Positions 8,466 through 18,753 of a stretch of 64,000 bases of DNA are shown in pieces. The translations under genes and the position numbers were made by a program. The DNA comes from Lysobacter_I brunescens. Its GTDB lineage: Bacteria; Pseudomonadota; Gammaproteobacteria; Xanthomonadales; Xanthomonadaceae. Position 1 is the stretch's first letter; each line of letters opens with the position of its first letter. The stretch is from assembly GCF_042677005.1 (NCBI RefSeq), contig NZ_JBHTIF010000003.1, positions 62,001 to 126,000 on the forward strand, read 5' to 3'. The notes beneath the pieces are model-generated. The model ran no database searches. It was not told the origin of the DNA and saw nothing but the letters and a program-made list of their open reading frames with translations.

Positions 8466-9869
8466 TCAGAGGACTTCCGACGCGTAGTCCGCCAGGCGCG
8501 AGCGTTCGCCGCGCTTGAGGGTGATGTGCGCGCTGTGCGCCCAGCCCTTGAAGCGGTCGACGGCGTAGGTCAGGCCGGAGGTCGTCTCGGTGAGGTAGGG
8601 CGTGTCGATCTGCTCGACGTTGCCCAGGCAGACGATCTTGGTGCCCGGGCCGGCGCGGGTGATCAGCGTCTTCATCTGCTTCGGCGTCAGGTTCTGCGCC
8701 TCGTCCAGGATCAGCCAGCGGGTCAGGAAGGTGCGGCCACGCATGAAGTTCAGCGAGCGGATCTTGATGCGCGAGGCCAGCAGGTCGTTGGTCGCCGCGC
8801 GCCCCCAGCTGCCACCGTCCTGGGTGTTGGGCATCAGTACTTCGAGGTTGTCGGTCAGCGCGCCCATCCACGGCGTCATCTTTTCCTCTTCCGTGCCGGG
8901 CAGGAAGCCGATGTCCTCGCCGACGCTGACCGTCGCGCGGGTCATGATGATTTCGCGGTAGCGCTGCTGGTCCATGGTCTGCGCAAGACCTGCCGCGAGC
9001 GCGAGCAGGGTCTTGCCGGTGCCGGCGGTGCCGAGCAGGGTGACGAAGTCGATCTCCGGGTCCATCAGTGCGTTGAGGGCGAAGTTCTGCTCGCGGTTGC
9101 GCGCGGCGATGCCCCACACGGCATGCTGGTGGTTGCGGTAGTCGTCGACGATCTGCAGCGTGACCTTGTCGCCCTCGATGCGCGCGACGCGCATCTCGGT
9201 GTCGGCGTCGCCCGGCAGATAGAGGAACTGGTTCGGATACCACTCGTCGTCCTCACTGCGGAGGATTTCGTAGAACGTGCGGCCCTTTTCGGTCCAGGAG
9301 CGCAGGTCCTTGCTGTAGCGCGACCAGAAATCCTCCGGCAGCGGCGTGGAACCGGTATACAGCAGGCTGAAATCGTCCAGCGCGCGGTCGTTCTCGTAAT
9401 CCTCGGACGCGATGCCGGCGATCGAGGCCTTGATGCGCAGGTTGATGTCCTTCGACACGAACACCACCGGCACGTCCGGCTCGGTCTCGCGCAGGTGCAG
9501 GATCGCGCCGAGGATCTGGTTGTCCGGCATCACCGCGCCGAAGCGCTTGGCCGAATCGAAGCTGCTGGTCTGGAAGCGCAGCTTGCCGATGCTCTCGGCC
9601 GCGCGCAGTTGCAGGCCCTTCGGGCGGCTGAGCGTCAGCCCGGTGGCGATCCGGTCCGTGCCCTGGCCTTCGATGAGTTCGTTGAGGAAGCGGCTGACCT
9701 GGCGCGCGTTGCGGCTGGCTTCGGACGTGCCCTTCTTGGCGTTGTCGAGCTCCTCGATCACCTGCATCGGCAGGTAGACGTCGTGCTCCTCGAACTTGAA
9801 CAGCGCGGTCGGATCGTGCATCAGCACGTTGGTGTCGAGGACGTAGATGCGCTTGCCTTTGGTCATCAT
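8466..9869 (-). CDS. PhoH-family PIN-domain ATPase (PhoH2/YlaK type)
   Basis: A 467-residue fusion of an N-terminal PIN nuclease domain (about 6-165; candidate acidic residues D12, E40, D116) and a C-terminal PhoH ATPase. Walker A GTAGTGKT is at 280-287 and the Walker B-type LILDEAQN is about 110 residues later. PhoH2 proteins are reported to couple RNA unwinding to PIN-type RNA cleavage; that activity is inferred here from domain order. The start has two consecutive ATG codons (9869 and 9866). It opens a same-strand run with GNAT and DUF1275. Confidence 0.87.
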   Translation of the reverse strand: MMTKGKRIYVLDTNVLMHDPTALFKFEEHDVYLPMQVIEELDNAKKGTSEASRNARQVSRFLNELIEGQGTDRIATGLTLSRPKGLQLRAAESIGKLRFQTSSFDSAKRFGAVMPDNQILGAILHLRETEPDVPVVFVSKDINLRIKASIAGIASEDYENDRALDDFSLLYTGSTPLPEDFWSRYSKDLRSWTEKGRTFYEILRSEDDEWYPNQFLYLPGDADTEMRVARIEGDKVTLQIVDDYRNHQHAVWGIAARNREQNFALNALMDPEIDFVTLLGTAGTGKTLLALAAGLAQTMDQQRYREIIMTRATVSVGEDIGFLPGTEEEKMTPWMGALTDNLEVLMPNTQDGGSWGRAATNDLLASRIKIRSLNFMRGRTFLTRWLILDEAQNLTPKQMKTLITRAGPGTKIVCLGNVEQIDTPYLTETTSGLTYAVDRFKGWAHSAHITLKRGERSRLADYASEVL

Positions 9870-9990
9870 GCGGTCGGTATGCCGATGCTGGGGGAGGAGG
9901 GCGTGCGATGCCGCGCTGGATCAGGCGGACAGCACGAGACCACCGCAGCCCGCGAGGCGGGGCGGTGGCCGGGGAGGGGGACGACGGGGA

Positions 9991-10479
9991 TCACTGCGAT
10001 CGCGCTGCCTTCAGTGCGTCGAGCACGGCCTGGGCATGGCCGGCGACCTTCACGCCGCGCCACTCGGCCGCGAGGATGCCGCCGGGCGCGATCAGGAAGG
10101 TGCTGCGGACGATGCCCAGCACCTTCTTGCCGTACATGTTCTTTTCCTGGATCACGTCGAAGGCCTTGCACAGCGCTTCGTCGGCGTCGCTGACCAGCGG
10201 GAAGTCGAAGCCCTGCTTGGTGCAGAAGTTCTGGTGCGACTTGATCGAATCGCGCGACACGCCCATCACGTCGCAATCGAGCTTCGCGAACTTCGGGAGC
10301 AACGCGTTGAATTCCAGACCCTCGGTGGTGCAGCCGGGCGTGGAGTCCTTCGGATAGAAGTACAGGATGACCCAGCGCTCGGCGAACTCCGACAGCCTGA
10401 CGGTACGGTCGTCGGACAGCGCCAGCGGCAGCGCGAGGGTGGACTTGGTGAGCGGTTTTCCGAGCTTGGGGGCCGTCAT
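9991..10479 (-). CDS. bcp: thioredoxin-dependent peroxiredoxin, PrxQ/Bcp
   Basis: A 162-residue peroxiredoxin that reduces H2O2 and organic hydroperoxides using thioredoxin. The peroxidatic Cys is C50 in YPKDSTPGCTTE. The second Cys of the E. coli-type C-x4-C arrangement is absent; instead C86 lies 36 residues further on. That spacing matches the Xanthomonas PrxQ disulfide arrangement, where the resolving Cys sits on helix alpha3. It follows gcvR closely (16 bases), the usual order in this family of bacteria. Confidence 0.92.
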   Translation of the reverse strand: MTAPKLGKPLTKSTLALPLALSDDRTVRLSEFAERWVILYFYPKDSTPGCTTEGLEFNALLPKFAKLDCDVMGVSRDSIKSHQNFCTKQGFDFPLVSDADEALCKAFDVIQEKNMYGKKVLGIVRSTFLIAPGGILAAEWRGVKVAGHAQAVLDALKAARSQ

Positions 10480-10495
10480 CGTCAGTACTCCATCC

Positions 10496-11077
10496 TCAGA
10501 ACTTCATCGGGTCCATGATGGCATCGAGGTTCAGGTGGTCGCAGAACTCGAGGAAATCGTCGCGCAGGCCGGCGATGTGCATGTCGGCCGGCACGCCGAT
10601 GGTGAGCTGCGCCGAGAACATCTCCGCGCCGGTCTGCATGGCGCGGTAGCGCGCGCAGTGCAGGCTTTCGATGGTGATGCCCTGCCGGTCGAAGAAATCG
10701 GCCAGCTGGTACAGCACGCCGGGCTTGTCGGCGGCGACCACCTCGACCACGTACGGCAGCAGGTTGGACTGCAGCGGCTTGGGGCCGGTGCGGTACCACA
10801 TCAGCTTCAGGCCTTCCTCGCGCTCCAGGCGGCTGAGCATGGCTTCCAGCTTGGCGATCGCGTCCCAGGGGCCGATCGCCAGCGCGGTCACCGACACGTC
10901 CCGGCCGACGGTGGACAGCCGGGCGTCGACGAGGTTGCAGCCGCTGTCCGCGATCCGCCGGGTCACCGACAGCAGCGGCGACTGCGGATGCGTCGTGTAG
11001 GCATTGATCAGCAGGTAGTTCTCGTTCGGCGCGGGCCGGGAGACGGTCGAGGAATCGCTCAAGTTGAAGTCCGCCAA
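10496..11077 (-). CDS. gcvR: GcvR-like ACT-domain regulator
   Basis: A 193-residue protein with two ACT domains (about 20-95 and 105-185). The first contains LSVTRRIADSGCNLVDARLSTVG and the second VEVVAADKPGVLYQLADFFDRQGITIESL, the glycine-binding-type layout of GcvR. In E. coli GcvR antagonises GcvA at the glycine cleavage promoter; here only the fold and neighbourhood are visible. The start is a TTG without a clear ribosome site, so it could be a few codons off. It is followed by bcp and lies divergent from dapA. Confidence 0.82.
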   Translation of the reverse strand: MADFNLSDSSTVSRPAPNENYLLINAYTTHPQSPLLSVTRRIADSGCNLVDARLSTVGRDVSVTALAIGPWDAIAKLEAMLSRLEREEGLKLMWYRTGPKPLQSNLLPYVVEVVAADKPGVLYQLADFFDRQGITIESLHCARYRAMQTGAEMFSAQLTIGVPADMHIAGLRDDFLEFCDHLNLDAIMDPMKF

Positions 11078-11402
11078 GGGGGCGTGAAGTGGAGGCAGGC
11101 GCGTCCCGGGGCCGCTGTCGCGGGGTGTCCGGATGCGCGGTCAGGATACTGGTCGGCGGTTTCGGGCCGCAAGGGAAACCTCGGAATGCCCGGCAGCGCG
11201 CGCATTTTTTGCGCGCCAGCTGCCGACATGCCCCTGCAAGTGGTTGATTCCCGGTCGCCGGCCTTGCCGTGCGGAGGATGGAGTGTTCAGTGCTTCCCAA
11301 GTAACATCGCGTCCCGGTGCGATGCCGGGCGAGCCTTCGTCCGCAGCGCCTCCCATCCCGCGCTTCACGACCCCGTCCCCCCACGTTCCCCAAGGCAATC
11401 GC
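11078..11402. other. divergent intergenic region gcvR/dapA with imperfect palindrome
   Basis: About 325 bases without a supported gene separate the divergent gcvR and dapA starts, and must contain both promoters. The clearest structure is at about 11192-11224: GGCAGC-GCGCGCA, a short T-run, then TGCGCGC-CAGC-TGCC. This pairs as an imperfect stem with a two-base bulge. It could be an operator or an RNA hairpin in the dapA leader. I see no strong sigma-70 boxes that would settle the start points. Confidence 0.5.
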
Positions 11403-12311
11403 GTGCATCTGTCCGGCAGTATCACTGCGCTGGCCACGCCGTTCACGGCGGCTGGCCCCCTCGATGGCGACATCGACTTCGACGCCTGGGAGCGCCTGCT
11501 GCGCGCCCAGCTCGCTTCCGGAACCCAGGCCATCGTCGTCGCCGGCTCCACCGGCGAAGCCAATGCCCTGTCCGACGACGAATACGAGGCGCTGCTGCGC
11601 CGTGCCGTGGAGATCGTGGGCAAACGCATCCCGGTGCTCGCGGGCACCGGGCTCTCGAATACCGCCAAGACCATCGAACTGACCCGCCGCGCCGCCGCCT
11701 GCGGCGCCGATGCGGCGCTCGTGGTCACGCCGCCGTACGTGCGCCCGACCCAGGCCGGCCTGGTCGCCCATTACCGCGCGGTCGCCGACGATGGCGCCCT
11801 GCCGGTCGTGCTCTACAACGTCCCGGGCCGCACCGGCTGCGACCTGCTGCCGGCCACCGTCGCCGCGCTGGTCGATCACCCGCGCATCGTCGCCATCAAG
11901 GAAGCCCGTGCCGAGCCCGAGCGCATGGCCGAGCTGCTGGCCCTGCGCTCGCCGACCTTCACCGTCCTCTCCGGCGACGATCCGACCGCGACCAGGGCCA
12001 TGCTGGCCGGTGCCGATGGCGTGATCTCGGTGGCCTCCAACGCCATCCCGGCTTCGATGCGCCGCCTCTGCGACCTCGCCCGGGCCGGGCAGCGTGCCGG
12101 TGCCGAGGCCGAAGCCCTGGACGCCGAGCTGCAGCCAGTGTTCGACTTCATGGGCGTCGAGCCGAATCCGATCCCGATCAAGGCCGTGCTGGCGCGCCAG
12201 GGCATCGGCCACGGCCTGCGCCTGCCCCTGACCGAGCTGTCCGCCGCCCACGCCGATGCCGCCGATCGCATCGTCGCCCGCATCGCCGAACTGGAGGCGC
12301 GTCCGGCCTGA
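11403..12311 (+). CDS. dapA: 4-hydroxy-tetrahydrodipicolinate synthase
   Basis: A 302-residue class I aldolase condensing pyruvate with aspartate semialdehyde in lysine and diaminopimelate synthesis. The Schiff-base lysine is K166 in IVAIKEA, the proton-relay tyrosine Y138 is in LYNVPGRT with R143, and the usual GTTGE loop reads GSTGE (S49, T50). The GTG start at 11403 gives the normal length and begins at the first strand; upstream in-frame starts only extend into the intergenic region. A lipoprotein gene follows, as nlpB/bamC follows dapA in E. coli. Confidence 0.9.
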   Translation: MHLSGSITALATPFTAAGPLDGDIDFDAWERLLRAQLASGTQAIVVAGSTGEANALSDDEYEALLRRAVEIVGKRIPVLAGTGLSNTAKTIELTRRAAACGADAALVVTPPYVRPTQAGLVAHYRAVADDGALPVVLYNVPGRTGCDLLPATVAALVDHPRIVAIKEARAEPERMAELLALRSPTFTVLSGDDPTATRAMLAGADGVISVASNAIPASMRRLCDLARAGQRAGAEAEALDAELQPVFDFMGVEPNPIPIKAVLARQGIGHGLRLPLTELSAAHADAADRIVARIAELEARPA

Positions 12312-12370
12312 GCCGGCCGCACCGCCTGCATTCCGGGCCCTGCCCGAACCGTTTTCCACCAGGAGTTGCC

Positions 12371-12907
12371 ATGTTCCCGACCCGCAGTGTCCGCCTCCGC
12401 CAAGCCCTGTCCCGCGCCACGACGGTCGCCCTGATCGCTGCGATGTCCGTCGCCGTGCTCGGCACCTCGGGCTGCAAGTGGTTCCGCAAGGACAAGTACT
12501 ACGGGCAGGACGAAAGCCAGCGCCCGCTGGAATTCCCGCCCGCGTTCGACGCGGCCGAAGCCGATCGCAGCGCGAATGCCGCCGCCGGCTCGGTCAGCCG
12601 CTCCTCGCTGACCGCCGCGGGTACCCAGGCCCGCGCCCTGGGCTTCACCGTCGCCGGCGACCGGGCCAGCGTCTTCGCCAAGGTCGGCGAGGCCCTCGCC
12701 GCGACCCCGGGCCTGACCGTGGCCAGCCGAGCCCAGCTGCTCGGCGCCTATGACGTGGACTATCAGGGCCAGAAGTTCCTGGTCCGCGTCAGCGAGAGCG
12801 GCAACGGCAGCCAGGTGTCCGCCGTCGATCCGCGTGGCGTCCCGGCCGACAACGACGCGGCCTCCAAGCTGATCGCTTCGCTCAAGGCGACCCTGGGCGG
12901 CAACTGA
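12371..12907 (+). CDS. lipoprotein, BamC-like position and form
   Basis: A 178-residue predicted lipoprotein. A basic, hydrophobic leader ends at GTSGC with C35 as the likely lipidated residue, although Thr at -3 is a weak lipobox. An early KYYGQDESQRPLEFPP segment resembles the extended N-terminal BAM-binding stretch of BamC, followed by one small alpha/beta domain (about 85-175). AGGAG lies 6 bases before the ATG. Location just behind dapA matches bamC in enterics. Only one globular domain is present instead of two, so assignment as a BamC homologue is tentative. Confidence 0.6.
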   Translation: MFPTRSVRLRQALSRATTVALIAAMSVAVLGTSGCKWFRKDKYYGQDESQRPLEFPPAFDAAEADRSANAAAGSVSRSSLTAAGTQARALGFTVAGDRASVFAKVGEALAATPGLTVASRAQLLGAYDVDYQGQKFLVRVSESGNGSQVSAVDPRGVPADNDAASKLIASLKATLGGN

Positions 12908-12951
12908 TCGGCAGGCGATCCGGTCGTCCCGGGTCGCTTTCCGGTCGCCAT

Positions 12952-12985
12952 GACGGCCCGCGCGAGCGGGCCGTCGTCGTTTCCG
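12952..12985 (+). terminator. GC-rich hairpin after the lipoprotein gene
   Basis: A perfect 10-bp stem, GACGGCCCGC paired with GCGGGCCGTC around a GCGA loop (12952-12975), lies 45 bases after the stop of the lipoprotein gene. It is followed by a modest T-rich stretch (GTCGTTTCC). It probably ends the dapA-lipoprotein transcript, although the T-tract is weak. Confidence 0.6.
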
Positions 12986-13063
12986 GTCGGCCGGGCGCAT
13001 CCGGCGGGTTTTCCGCCTGCGTCGATTCGGTGAAGATGGCCGGCCCACGTCGAGGACTTCCGC

Positions 13064-14344
<1,281 letters not shown>

Positions 14345-14393
14345 CGATGCCGCAGGCATACGTGCGTGCCTGCACCTGGAGAGAAACGGAACG

Positions 14394-15647
14394 ATGTCGG
14401 AAATCGATGTCCTGATCGTGGGTGGTGGCGTCAGCGGCCTGACGGCGGCGCTCGCCCTGCTGGAAAGCGGACGCGGCGTGCGCGTGATCGAGGCGCGCAC
14501 ACTCGGCAGCGGCGCCTCGCACGGCAACTGCGGCACCATCACGCCGAGCCATGCGCCGCCGCTCGCGGCGCCGGGCACCGTGTTCAAGGCCCTGAAATGG
14601 GCGCTCACCCCCGACGCGCCGCTGTACATCCCGCCGCGCTACGACCCGCTGCTGTGGCGCTGGCTGCTTGGGTTCTCGCGCCGCTGCAACCGGCGCGACT
14701 GGGAAGCCAGCGCGCGCGGCAAGTACGTCCTGCTCGACGACTCCCGCCGCCGTCTCTGCGACTGGATCACACGCTTCGGCCTGGACTGCGAATTCGTCGA
14801 ATCCGGCGAGGATTACGTCTTCCGTGACCCGCGCGCCTTCGCGCATGGCCAGCGCGAGATCCCGCTGCTTCGCGAGCTGGGCGTGTCGGTCGAGCTGGTC
14901 GACGGCAAGCGCCTCGAAGCCGAGGAGCCCGCCCTAAAGCCCGGCGTCGCCGGTGCGCTGCGCTTCTCCGGCGATGCCGCGCTGCGTCCGGACCGCTACC
15001 TCGCCGAACTGGCCCGCGCCATCCGCGACCGAGGCGGCGAGATCGTCGAACACTGCGCGCTGCATGGCCTGCGCGAGGACCGCGAGGGTGTTGTCGCGTT
15101 CACCGACCACGGCCAGGTCCGCGCACGCAACGCCGTGCTCGCGCTCGGTGCGTGGAGCGCGAAATCCGCCGACGCGCTCGGCCTGCCGTGGCTCAAGCGC
15201 ATCATCCAGCCCGGCAAGGGCTATTCGATCACCTACAGCGCGCCGGCCCGCGTGCCGAAGCGCCCGCTGGTGCTGCGCGAACGTTCGGTCTGCGTCACCG
15301 CCTGGGGCAGCGGTTTCCGCCTCGGCAGCACGATGGAATTCTCCGGTTTCGACGACACGCTCAACGCCCGCCGCCTCGGCGCGCTCGAACGCGGCGCGCG
15401 GGAGTACCTGCACGATCCCGTCGGCCCCGAAGTGCGCGAGCAGTGGTTCGGCTGGCGCCCGATGAGCCGCGACGACATGCCGCTGATCGGTCGCGCGCCC
15501 GGCATGCGTCGGGTGTGGATGAACACCGGCCACGGCATGATGGGCGTGGGCATGAGCTGCGGCAGCGCGCAGCTGCTAGCCGACCTGATGGCCGGCCGCG
15601 CACCGGCGCTCGACCCAGCGCCGTACCGGCCGGAACGTTTCGTCTGA
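14394..15647 (+). CDS. FAD-dependent oxidoreductase, D-amino-acid dehydrogenase-like
   Basis: A 417-residue DAO-fold flavoenzyme. The dinucleotide motif VLIVGGGVSG (G10-x-G12-x2-G15) opens the protein. NCGTITPSH, a PGKGYSITY segment and C-terminal RPMSRDDMPLIGR plus NTGHGMMGVGMSCGSAQLLADL match DadA-type D-amino-acid dehydrogenases or related deaminating oxidases. The start at 14394 is preceded by GGAGAG and begins at the nucleotide-binding strand; an upstream in-frame start lacks both. The natural substrate (D-amino acid, hydroxyproline or other imino acid) cannot be read from sequence. Confidence 0.85.
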   Translation: MSEIDVLIVGGGVSGLTAALALLESGRGVRVIEARTLGSGASHGNCGTITPSHAPPLAAPGTVFKALKWALTPDAPLYIPPRYDPLLWRWLLGFSRRCNRRDWEASARGKYVLLDDSRRRLCDWITRFGLDCEFVESGEDYVFRDPRAFAHGQREIPLLRELGVSVELVDGKRLEAEEPALKPGVAGALRFSGDAALRPDRYLAELARAIRDRGGEIVEHCALHGLREDREGVVAFTDHGQVRARNAVLALGAWSAKSADALGLPWLKRIIQPGKGYSITYSAPARVPKRPLVLRERSVCVTAWGSGFRLGSTMEFSGFDDTLNARRLGALERGAREYLHDPVGPEVREQWFGWRPMSRDDMPLIGRAPGMRRVWMNTGHGMMGVGMSCGSAQLLADLMAGRAPALDPAPYRPERFV

Positions 15648-15719
15648 GAAATTGCGCCGGATCAAGCCGGCGCAGCCCAGCAGCGCGACACTGGCCGCAC
15701 CCCAGCAGGAGTGCTCGCC

Positions 15720-15911
15720 ATGAAAGCGAATGTAGGTTCCGTCGATCGCATCCTCCGCGTCGTCATCGGCATCGGTCTGCTTGCGCTGTTCTTCGTGCTC
15801 GATGCGCCGCTCAAGTACCTCGGCCTGATCGGCCTGGTGCCGCTGGCCACCGCCGCACTGAACTGGTGCCCGCTGTACACGCTGCTGGGCATCAACACCT
15901 GCCGCACCTGA
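15720..15911 (+). CDS. DUF2892 small membrane protein
   Basis: A 63-residue protein with the DUF2892 pattern: N-terminal NVGSVDRILRVVIGIGLLAL, a second hydrophobic stretch and C-terminal NWCPLYTLLGINTC. The family occurs alone or attached to rhodanese domains (as in YgaP), where the helices form a membrane hairpin. The two Cys near the end are typical. AGGAG lies 9 bases before the ATG at 15720; a GTG at 15711 would add three residues. Confidence 0.85.
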   Translation: MKANVGSVDRILRVVIGIGLLALFFVLDAPLKYLGLIGLVPLATAALNWCPLYTLLGINTCRT

Positions 15912-15927
15912 CCAAGGACGCCGCCTT

Positions 15928-15970
15928 TCTCCCTCCCCTTCAAGGGGAGGGCCGGGGTGGGGATGGGTTT
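15928..15970. repeat. intergenic palindromic repeat (CCCTCCCCTT/AAGGGGAGGG)
   Basis: A perfect 10-bp inverted repeat with a one-base centre (15931-15951), followed by GGCCGGGGTGGGGATGGGTTT. It sits 16 bases after the DUF2892 gene. The form is the common dispersed intergenic repeat of xanthomonads. It may also stop transcription, since the stem is followed by a short T-run ending at 15970. Confidence 0.65.
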
Positions 15971-16045
15971 AGCCCTGCTGCTGCAGTCGCTCAGCACACG
16001 AACAGCGCCAAGCCTCCGTGACGCCACGCCGGTAGAATCCCCGGC

Positions 16046-16837
16046 ATGGATATCTGCAGCCTGCATCGCGGCACCGCGCCGCTCCTGGTGAGCCTGCCGC
16101 ACGACGGCAGCCGCATTCCCGACGATCTCGCCGCGCGCATGACGCCCGAAGCGCGGCGCGCGCCCGACACCGACTGGCACGTGTCGCGGCTCTACACCTT
16201 CGCGCGCGACCTCGGCGCCTCGATCCTCGTGCCGACGTACTCGCGCTACGTCGTCGACCTCAACCGACCGCCGGACGATGTCTCGCTGTATCCCGGGCAG
16301 AACACCACCGGCCTGTGCCCGATCGTGCGGTTTTCCGGCGACCCGGTGTATCTGCCGGGCCAGGAACCGACGCCGGACGAGGTCACCTCGCGCGTCGACA
16401 CCTACTGGCGCCCGTACCACGAGGCGCTGCGTGGTGAACTCGACCGCCTGCGCGCCGAACACGGTCGCGTGCTGCTGTGGGAAGGCCATTCCATTCGCGG
16501 CGAATGCCCGTTCCTGTTCGACGGCCGCCTGCCGGACCTCAACATCGGCACCGCCGCAGGCGCGAGCTGTTCGCCCGCGCGCCAGGTGTGCATCGAAGCC
16601 GCGCTGCAGGCGCAGCAGCACTACGACTGGGTGCTCAACGGCCGCTTCAAGGGCGGCTACATCACCCGGCATTACGGCGATCCCGCGAACGGCATCGGCG
16701 CCGTGCAGCTGGAGATCAGCCAGCGCATCTACATGGACGAGGACTCGTTCGCCTACGACGAGGCGCTCGCCGCATCGGCCGCGCGCGCGATCCAGTCCTT
16801 GATCGAAGCCGCATTGCGCGCCGACGCCGGCGCATGA
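16046..16837 (+). CDS. hutG: N-formylglutamate amidohydrolase
   Basis: A 263-residue member of the N-formylglutamate amidohydrolase (FGase) family, which hydrolyses N-formyl-L-glutamate to formate and glutamate at the end of one histidine-degradation route. Family segments include LLVSLPHDGSRIP, DTDWHVSRLY, YVVDLNRPPDD, VLLWEGHSIRGECPFLFDG and YITRHYGDP. The rest of the hut operon is not in the window, so the symbol is used by homology. Its stop overlaps the start of the exporter gene as ATGA. Confidence 0.85.
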   Translation: MDICSLHRGTAPLLVSLPHDGSRIPDDLAARMTPEARRAPDTDWHVSRLYTFARDLGASILVPTYSRYVVDLNRPPDDVSLYPGQNTTGLCPIVRFSGDPVYLPGQEPTPDEVTSRVDTYWRPYHEALRGELDRLRAEHGRVLLWEGHSIRGECPFLFDGRLPDLNIGTAAGASCSPARQVCIEAALQAQQHYDWVLNGRFKGGYITRHYGDPANGIGAVQLEISQRIYMDEDSFAYDEALAASAARAIQSLIEAALRADAGA

Positions 16838-17745
16838 GCCAGGCCGCCACGCCGGATGTACGCCGGCTCGATCCGCTCGGCGTGCTGCTCGTCGCCGGCG
16901 GCGCGGTCGCGTTTTCCGGCAAGGCCATCATCGTCAAGCTCTGCTATCGCCACGGTGTCGACGCGGTCACGCTGCTCGCGCTGCGCATGATCGTCGCGCT
17001 GCCGTTCTTCGTCGCGATGGGCGTGTGGGCCGCGCGCCGCGCCGCGCCGCTGCAGCCCGGCGACCGCTGGCGCATCCTCGCCCTCGGCGCCTGCGGCTAC
17101 TACCTCGCCAGCCTGTTCGACTTCCTCGGCCTCGCCTACATCTCGGCCACGCTCGAACGCATCATCCTCTACCTCACGCCCACGCTGGTGCTGCTGATCG
17201 GCGTGCTGCTCGCGCGGCGCTGGCCCTCGCGGCTGCAGTGGATCGCGCTCGGCGTGAGCTATCTCGGCGTCGCGCTCGCCTTCGGCCACGACCTGCGCGT
17301 GGACGGCGAGGGCACGCTCATCGGCAGCGCGCTCGTGTTCTGCAGCGCGCTCTCGTATGCCGCCTATCTCTACGGCAGCGGCGAACTCGTCGGCCGCATC
17401 GGCGCGGTCCGCCTCACCGCCTACGCCAGCATCGTCGCCAGCCTGCTGTGCATCGGCCAGTACCTGATCCTGCAACCGATGCCGCTCGCCGACCTCGCCC
17501 GCGAGGTCTACGCGCTCTCCCTGCTCAACGGCACGCTCTGCACCGTGCTCCCCGTCCTCGCCACGATGATGGGCATCCGCCGCATCGGCTCCGGCCCCGC
17601 CGCACAGATCGGCATGATCGGCCCGGTGTCCACCATCATCCTCAGCCTGCTGATCCTGCATGAACCGATGGGCGCGTGGCAGGTGGCGGGCACGGTGCTG
17701 GTCGCTGCGGGGGTGTTGGTGGTTTCGCGGGGGAGGGTGGAGTGA
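16834..17745 (+). CDS. EamA/DMT-family transporter
   Basis: A 303-residue drug/metabolite transporter with about ten transmembrane helices formed by two EamA repeats. The first repeat contains GAVAFSGKAIIVKLCYRHGVDA and the second the GTLCTVLPVLATMMGIRRIG and GPVSTIILSLLILHEPMGAWQVAG helices. Members export amino acids, nucleosides or drugs. Coupling to hutG through an ATGA overlap suggests a solute connected to amino-acid metabolism, but that is inference. It is the last gene before the AT-richer island. Confidence 0.85.
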   Translation: MSQAATPDVRRLDPLGVLLVAGGAVAFSGKAIIVKLCYRHGVDAVTLLALRMIVALPFFVAMGVWAARRAAPLQPGDRWRILALGACGYYLASLFDFLGLAYISATLERIILYLTPTLVLLIGVLLARRWPSRLQWIALGVSYLGVALAFGHDLRVDGEGTLIGSALVFCSALSYAAYLYGSGELVGRIGAVRLTAYASIVASLLCIGQYLILQPMPLADLAREVYALSLLNGTLCTVLPVLATMMGIRRIGSGPAAQIGMIGPVSTIILSLLILHEPMGAWQVAGTVLVAAGVLVVSRGRVE

Positions 17746-17849
17746 TGATCCTGTTGGTTGTTACAGGGTTTTGTTGAATTGACCGGGGGTTGTGGGTAGT
17801 GGCAGTCTTTTGAGTGCGCCCCAACACGGGCTTCAAATTAGGCAACCAT

Positions 17850-18593
17850 ATGCCGCTATCCCATTCCGATGATCTCTACTGGCTAGCTGGTGGTACCAAG
17901 ATGGTGCCGACAGCTACAGCGCCAGCTATGGCATTTGTCAATGAACACTCTAGGCTTCTGGACTTTGCTTTATTCGCGACCCAGGCATTCTTGGATAAGG
18001 CAAATGCCAGCATCGGAGTTGAAAATTCTTCAGACGGCTCCGATGACAACGATGAAATGCTTCAAGAGCTTATTCTTACGCGTACCGTTGACAACTTTCT
18101 CTGCTTTCTGAGTGATCTACTTGCGCTTATTTATAAGACGAAGCCGCAAATGTTGAGATCGTCCGAACAGGAGCGTCTAGATTTTGTTCTGAATTTTGAG
18201 AGCATGGACGAACTGCGTGCTGCAGTCGCGGAGAAAAAGGTCGAGCGCCTCTCATATCTCGGGCTGCGAGATCTGAATGATAGTCTTAGGGGTCAGATGG
18301 GGTTTGAGCTTTTCGGTTCACCAAAGGATCTGAATGAAGCGGCTGTTCTAGTCGAAATGCGAAACATATGCGTTCATGCTCGAGGAGTGGTTGGTGCTAC
18401 ATCTGCGCGTCGTTTCGCTGAGTTCAAAGATCTGCTCGGAAAGCGACTAGATTTCTCTCACGAGCGCATCCGTGCCTGCCGGAAATTTTTGGAGAACGCA
18501 GTCTTCGATATTGATGTCCGTGCGACAGAAAAGTTTTCCCTTCCTTGTTGCAAGGTTCCCAAGCCACCATCACATCTTATTGGGGGCGAATAA
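17850..18593 (+). CDS. HEPN-like protein with RNxxxH motif, unknown role
   Basis: A 247-residue, mainly helical protein that I do not recognise as a named family. Near residue 170 the segment VEMRNICVHARG contains R-N-x3-H, the R-x4-H motif of HEPN domains, which are often metal-independent RNases in defence and toxin systems. Earlier helices (about 75-110) are hydrophobic and could form the rest of the bundle. Codon use is much AT-richer than the flanks, indicating horizontal acquisition. The ATG at 17850 is preferred; a GTG at 17814 would add 12 residues. The HEPN assignment is a motif-level hypothesis. Confidence 0.6.
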   Translation: MPLSHSDDLYWLAGGTKMVPTATAPAMAFVNEHSRLLDFALFATQAFLDKANASIGVENSSDGSDDNDEMLQELILTRTVDNFLCFLSDLLALIYKTKPQMLRSSEQERLDFVLNFESMDELRAAVAEKKVERLSYLGLRDLNDSLRGQMGFELFGSPKDLNEAAVLVEMRNICVHARGVVGATSARRFAEFKDLLGKRLDFSHERIRACRKFLENAVFDIDVRATEKFSLPCCKVPKPPSHLIGGE

Positions 18594-18753
18594 AAGAACT
18601 GCAAATCGCATTCACGAGAAATGCAAGCCGCTTTTCTGGAGGATGGAGCGTGAAGCGGATTTCACGGCAAGTTGATGTGCGTCGCTACGAGGTGATAAAA
18701 CTGCGAGGATGACCTGTTTCCTCGTTAAGGAACTGATTAAATGGAGAGAGCAT

